Shown here piece by piece: positions 7,434 through 10,687 of a stretch of DNA of 10,687 nucleotides; position 1 is the stretch's first letter, and every line of letters starts with the position of its first letter. Source of the stretch: JBCBKZ01 sp039026975 (GTDB lineage Bacteria > Bacteroidota > Bacteroidia > J057); assembly GCA_039026975.1 (NCBI GenBank), contig JBCCLI010000218.1, positions 1 through 10,687 on the forward strand, in the 5' to 3' direction. Below the pieces are notes generated by a model, which saw only the letters and a list, made by a program, of their open reading frames with translations, was not told the origin of the DNA and did not search any database. Both the position numbers and the translations under genes were made by a program.

Positions 7434-7441
7434 TATCTTTT
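7434..7441 (+). promoter_or_regulatory. Weak candidate -7 element upstream of the large secreted-protein gene
   Basis: TATCTTTT matches the Bacteroidota TAnnTTTG consensus except for the last base. A TTG at 7416-7418 could be the -33 element, but the 15-bp spacing is shorter than usual. It lies 61 bp before the start codon, which would place the downstream inverted repeat inside the transcribed leader. Confidence 0.28.
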
Positions 7442-7453
7442 TCTAATATGACT

Positions 7454-7496
7454 GAATTTAAAGGGGAGTATTCATCCTCCATTAACCTTTAAATTC
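7454..7496 (+). promoter_or_regulatory. Inverted repeat/hairpin in the leader of the large secreted-protein gene
   Basis: The arms GAATTTAAAGG (7454-7464) and CCTTTAAATTC (7486-7496) are perfect inverted repeats. Inside them, GGAG (7465-7468) can pair with CTCC (7477-7480) around an 8-nt loop, so as RNA it would be a 15-bp stem with one 5-nt bulge. The structure ends 6 bp before the ATG at 7503, so it would cover the ribosome landing area. It has no T-tract, which argues against a simple terminator of the upstream gene. Possible roles are translational control, an operator for the neighbouring regulator, or protection of the mRNA 5' end. Confidence 0.55.
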
Positions 7497-7502
7497 TTAA
7501 GA

Positions 7503-10500
7503 ATGAAAAAGTCCATTTCATCCTGCTTCTTGATGGGGTTGGTTTTCCCCTTCTTTGTACTGCTTAAACCTTTATGCGCACAAGTCAATGAAACTAATCC
7601 CATAAGATATTCTCGTAATCTCATTCAAGAGGAGGAGATTATCTTTTCCTACACACAGATTTCTTCCACTAACTCCTCACTGGCTGATTTTGTGAGTGAA
7701 TACTATAAACCCAATGTAACCAGCGGGGAAAATGATCCTCTTTCTTTAATAAAATCTGAGAAGGATATAGCAGATAATCTTCCAGCAGGACCTGCCGCCA
7801 CCTCCATAGTTACAGGAAACTTTTTTGGGGATGAGTATGGAGAAGGAATAGTCCATGCTTTTATAGGGAATGATGAGGGTAGTCCCCATGTTATCCTCGT
7901 AGCTGACCTTATTAAGCGGTTTGCTAGTAACTCAATTTCATTAGGAGAGAATGTACACATAGTGGGGCCTGTGCTTAATACGGGTAGTCAATTGGCGCGG
8001 GTAGCACTTGCAGCAGGAAACTTTGATGATGATGATGAGTATGAATTAGCAGTAGTATTTCATGCAGAAGATGAGCGGCTCCACATGGAGCTATTTGACC
8101 TAAGCATCACCTTAGAGGGAGATATGGGTAGCATCTCTTTTAGCCAGCTAAGAGCTACTACTTTCACCTCAGAAATCAATGATAGGAAGTACATTAAAGG
8201 ATTTGATGCCACAGAAGTAGATCTAGACTTTGATGGGATAGATGAACTTGCTGTGGGGTATATAGATGATGAGGGGATACTGAATATTGCCCTATTTGAG
8301 ACAGATAGTGAAATTTTTCAGTCCCCTTCTAACGAAATTTTATTTACTCCTGAGTTAGATCCCTGCTTTGGAACATCAGAATTATTTGGATATGAGAACC
8401 TCAGCTTAGGGATAGCCTCCGGTGAGTTAAGCACGGGTTTTTTTGGGGAAGAGCTGGTATTAGCTGCTCATTTTGGAATTCCTGGTAGTTCTGGTAGCCC
8501 TGGAGCCAATCGGGGGCTATACGTTTTTCCCATTAGGACTAGCTTAGTGCCTGGCACTGGAGAAAGACTACTCGTTAAAGACTGGTGTGAGGGATTAGAT
8601 GAGCCCTTTTACTTTACAAATGATGACCAACTTCTTACAGAGGGAGAACTAGCCTTTGATGTAGCTACTGGTGATATAGATGGGACCTTAGATGATGAAA
8701 GCGTAGTAGTATTTGGGAACAGGGTGATTGTACTAGATTTTTTGAAAGGCCAACGAACCTCCCAAGAAGACTACTTACTCCCCAGTGAACTAGCTTCCTT
8801 TAACATTAGTGTTTCGCCCTTAGTGGGGAATGCCGGAGGAGAAGGTACCTATGCAGATAATTTTTTGGATGTAGGAAATATAGACCCTTTAGTAGGGAAT
8901 TTTGGTTCAGATTTTAGGGCAGAAATACTCATTGGAAAAAATTTTCTTGAGTTAACGGATTTTATTAATGGCAGATTCGAGCAGCATTTCGAACTTACGG
9001 TATACGGCTTTGAGGAATCAGGGTCTCAAGGGGCTATAAATTTTCAGCAACCCATCATTCGGGCTAAAAAGGAGATGATAGCTCCTTCTGAAGCAGGTGA
9101 GTATCGCGCTAGGAGATTTACAGCAGTATTAGGAGATGTAGACGGAGGAAGTGTTATCCTAGGTGATCCGAGAAGGACTGAGGTGGCTGACATCTTGAAC
9201 CCTTCTCTCATCATGAATGCGCCTCCTACCCACTTTGACGTATTTGGGGCCACCAGCTATGATGTCTCTAATCTGTATGATGCTGGAGAAGCTGTACCCA
9301 GCGCTTTTGTGGATCACTTCTTCTCCCAGTATACCAGTCTGACAACATCTAGCTTTACTTTTAACACTTCCTTTACCACTGACTATTCACTTTCAGCAGA
9401 TGTGGAGGCCTCATTTGCTGCTTCAGGTTTCAGCATAGGAGGTAAATTTTCTCAAACCTACGGGAAAAGATTCACCAATTTTGAAGAGAATGAAAAAGTA
9501 TTTTCTATCACTAATGTAGAACAAGCCCAGCGGGATGATCAATTACTAGCTTACAAAGTAAGTTATAGTGTGTTCGAATATCCTGTTTACCGTTTAGGAG
9601 AAACCACAGACCTTACACATGTAGTAGTAGTCATCCCTAAGGAGGTAAGAGAGACTTTTATCTCCGCTCGTAGTCCATCTGGTAACTATAGACCTGATCA
9701 CCAGCATGGGAATCTCTTTTCTTATCCTTCCTCCTTGATGGATTTAGACATCAACTTTACCTCTCCTCAGGTGTTTGAAGGACTTAAGTCCAGGGAAATT
9801 TCAAAGCTATCAGGTGGAGGCTCAGGGTTTACGGTTACCCAATCCCAGTCTACCATGCAGGGCGTAGAAGAAGAAATAAGTACCTCCACTACTGTAGGCG
9901 CAAATATAGGGGGCGCTTTTAAAGGGGTAGGGCTGGATGTAAGTGTGGAAGGAACCTATTCTACTGCTGAGCTGACTAACAGAACCTCTTCTTACCGGCA
10001 AGATGTGGAGTTGACAGGGGCATATGGTCAAGGGGAAGACATAACTATCCCTGGCGACTATTCTTACTTCCTAACGCCAATAGTATATTGGGACGCTGGT
10101 GGAGCGTTAACACTAGACTATCTAGTAGATATCAGTAAACTGGGTTTCTTTCAGTCATTCTATAATAGCTACGATCCTGCCTTTCTACTACTAGAACCAT
10201 TCAAAACCCAAAAAGGGCTAGATTCAGTTTCGACTTATAATGATACTGACCGATACCAGACCCGAGAGATATTCTTTAGCACCAGACCTACACCAGGAGA
10301 CTCAATTGATATATTTGCAAGAATTCACAACTATGGATATCTATCTACCCCCATAGATACTTTTGTAGAAGTGGCTTTTTTCTACTTAGATCCAGAGGGT
10401 TCTGCTCAGCTAGAAAGTATAGGTAAGACTACTATCCGGCAAAGTTTCCTGGGGAGAGATGATGCACTTGATAGGGAAGTCATTAGTATACCCTGGCGAG

Positions 10501-10687
10501 TTCCCGCTAATCTAGGAAGTAACACTAAGCTAGTAGCTATCATTGACCCTGATGATAGACTTAAAGAAGAAATCCATGATTACCCAGAGGGTAATGGAGT
10601 TTCTAATAACATTGGCTGGACATGTTTATTTCTTCCTAATTGTGAGATAACAGAAGATCAATCCGTATTTTTCTCTGGCAGTGTAAC
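7503..10687 (+). CDS. Large secreted multidomain protein (FG-GAP-like repeats, beta-rich core, CARDB-like domain), 3' end outside window
   Basis: An uninterrupted frame of 1061 codons runs from ATG 7503 off the right edge. The N-terminus is a Sec signal peptide: Lys2-Lys3, a hydrophobic core, and likely cleavage after Ala26 in LCAQ. Residues about 100-560 carry acidic FG-GAP/VCBS-like units: GNFFGDEYGEG (105), GNFDDDDEYELAVV (172), DLDFDGIDELAVGY (240), GDIDGTLDDESVVVF (390) and GDVDGG (544). These are typical of Ca-binding beta-propeller blades. Residues about 606-690 and 771-840 are Ser/Thr-rich with alternating polar/hydrophobic residues, followed by TPIVYWDAGGALTLDYLVD (858-876). Residues about 925-1045 look like a CARDB Ig-like domain, with FARIHNYGY near its start and the NNIG signature at 1035-1038. 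The protein is exported or surface-displayed; a T9SS sorting domain, if any, would lie beyond the window. Function is unknown; adhesion or pore formation are possibilities. Confidence 0.88.
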   Translation, partial: MKKSISSCFLMGLVFPFFVLLKPLCAQVNETNPIRYSRNLIQEEEIIFSYTQISSTNSSLADFVSEYYKPNVTSGENDPLSLIKSEKDIADNLPAGPAATSIVTGNFFGDEYGEGIVHAFIGNDEGSPHVILVADLIKRFASNSISLGENVHIVGPVLNTGSQLARVALAAGNFDDDDEYELAVVFHAEDERLHMELFDLSITLEGDMGSISFSQLRATTFTSEINDRKYIKGFDATEVDLDFDGIDELAVGYIDDEGILNIALFETDSEIFQSPSNEILFTPELDPCFGTSELFGYENLSLGIASGELSTGFFGEELVLAAHFGIPGSSGSPGANRGLYVFPIRTSLVPGTGERLLVKDWCEGLDEPFYFTNDDQLLTEGELAFDVATGDIDGTLDDESVVVFGNRVIVLDFLKGQRTSQEDYLLPSELASFNISVSPLVGNAGGEGTYADNFLDVGNIDPLVGNFGSDFRAEILIGKNFLELTDFINGRFEQHFELTVYGFEESGSQGAINFQQPIIRAKKEMIAPSEAGEYRARRFTAVLGDVDGGSVILGDPRRTEVADILNPSLIMNAPPTHFDVFGATSYDVSNLYDAGEAVPSAFVDHFFSQYTSLTTSSFTFNTSFTTDYSLSADVEASFAASGFSIGGKFSQTYGKRFTNFEENEKVFSITNVEQAQRDDQLLAYKVSYSVFEYPVYRLGETTDLTHVVVVIPKEVRETFISARSPSGNYRPDHQHGNLFSYPSSLMDLDINFTSPQVFEGLKSREISKLSGGGSGFTVTQSQSTMQGVEEEISTSTTVGANIGGAFKGVGLDVSVEGTYSTAELTNRTSSYRQDVELTGAYGQGEDITIPGDYSYFLTPIVYWDAGGALTLDYLVDISKLGFFQSFYNSYDPAFLLLEPFKTQKGLDSVSTYNDTDRYQTREIFFSTRPTPGDSIDIFARIHNYGYLSTPIDTFVEVAFFYLDPEGSAQLESIGKTTIRQSFLGRDDALDREVISIPWRVPANLGSNTKLVAIIDPDDRLKEEIHDYPEGNGVSNNIGWTCLFLPNCEITEDQSVFFSGSV

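Noticed and set aside
7703..7960. Minus-strand open frame of 85 codons
   Set aside because: It lies entirely inside the long plus-strand secreted-protein frame, which has a signal peptide and recognisable repeats. The peptide has no family-like features. The shorter minus-strand frames at 9044-9253 and 9822-10031 are rejected for the same reason.
8022..8039. Tandem GAT triplets (Asp run) in the secreted-protein gene
   Set aside because: Four repeats fit the normal acidic loop of an FG-GAP-like unit. The tract is too short to suggest phase variation, and triplet changes would keep the frame.
1..10687. CRISPR array, insertion sequence, tRNA/rRNA genes or attachment sites
   Set aside because: No regularly spaced repeats, transposase or integrase coding sequence, terminal inverted repeats or RNA gene signatures were seen on either strand.

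Overview
The window reads as a piece of a Bacteroidota chromosome, probably from the Cytophagales or a related order. The main reasons are a hybrid two-component system that joins a histidine kinase, a receiver and an AraC-type output in one protein, a TAnnTTTG-type promoter element, moderate-to-low GC, few Shine-Dalgarno sequences, and a large secreted protein whose signal peptide ends in Ala-Gln. The assignment rests on gene types and style; no marker gene is present.

Left part (1-1532, minus strand): a compact, co-directional set. Reading in the direction of transcription it holds a RimJ/RimL-type GNAT acetyltransferase, a nucleotidyltransferase resembling aminoglycoside 6-adenylyltransferase (4-bp gap), and the first 45 codons of a membrane protein, possibly a CPBP-family protease (71-bp gap). 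The first two are the kinds of enzymes that modify small molecules or proteins, but their substrates cannot be read from the sequence.

Middle part (1605-3948, plus strand): a RibD-C/dihydrofolate-reductase-like gene broken by one in-frame amber codon, with the remaining 59 codons intact behind it; an AraC-family regulator with a cupin-like N-terminal half; and a short-chain dehydrogenase/reductase (SDR) with its own likely promoter. The AraC gene probably controls the SDR gene beside it. A perfect 15-bp stem follows the SDR gene and probably ends its transcript.

Right part (4300-10687, plus strand): a 1007-residue hybrid two-component protein with a TPR-rich, probably periplasmic sensor, followed after 179 bp by the start of a very large exported protein (at least 1061 residues, open at the window edge). 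That protein combines FG-GAP/VCBS-like acidic repeats, a central beta-rich zone with two Ser/Thr-rich alternating-pattern segments reminiscent of pore-forming proteins, and a CARDB-like Ig-fold domain. A strong inverted repeat lies in its leader, ending 6 bp before the start codon. By analogy with other hybrid two-component systems, the regulator may control this neighbour. This pair is the most unusual part of the window, and its function is unknown.
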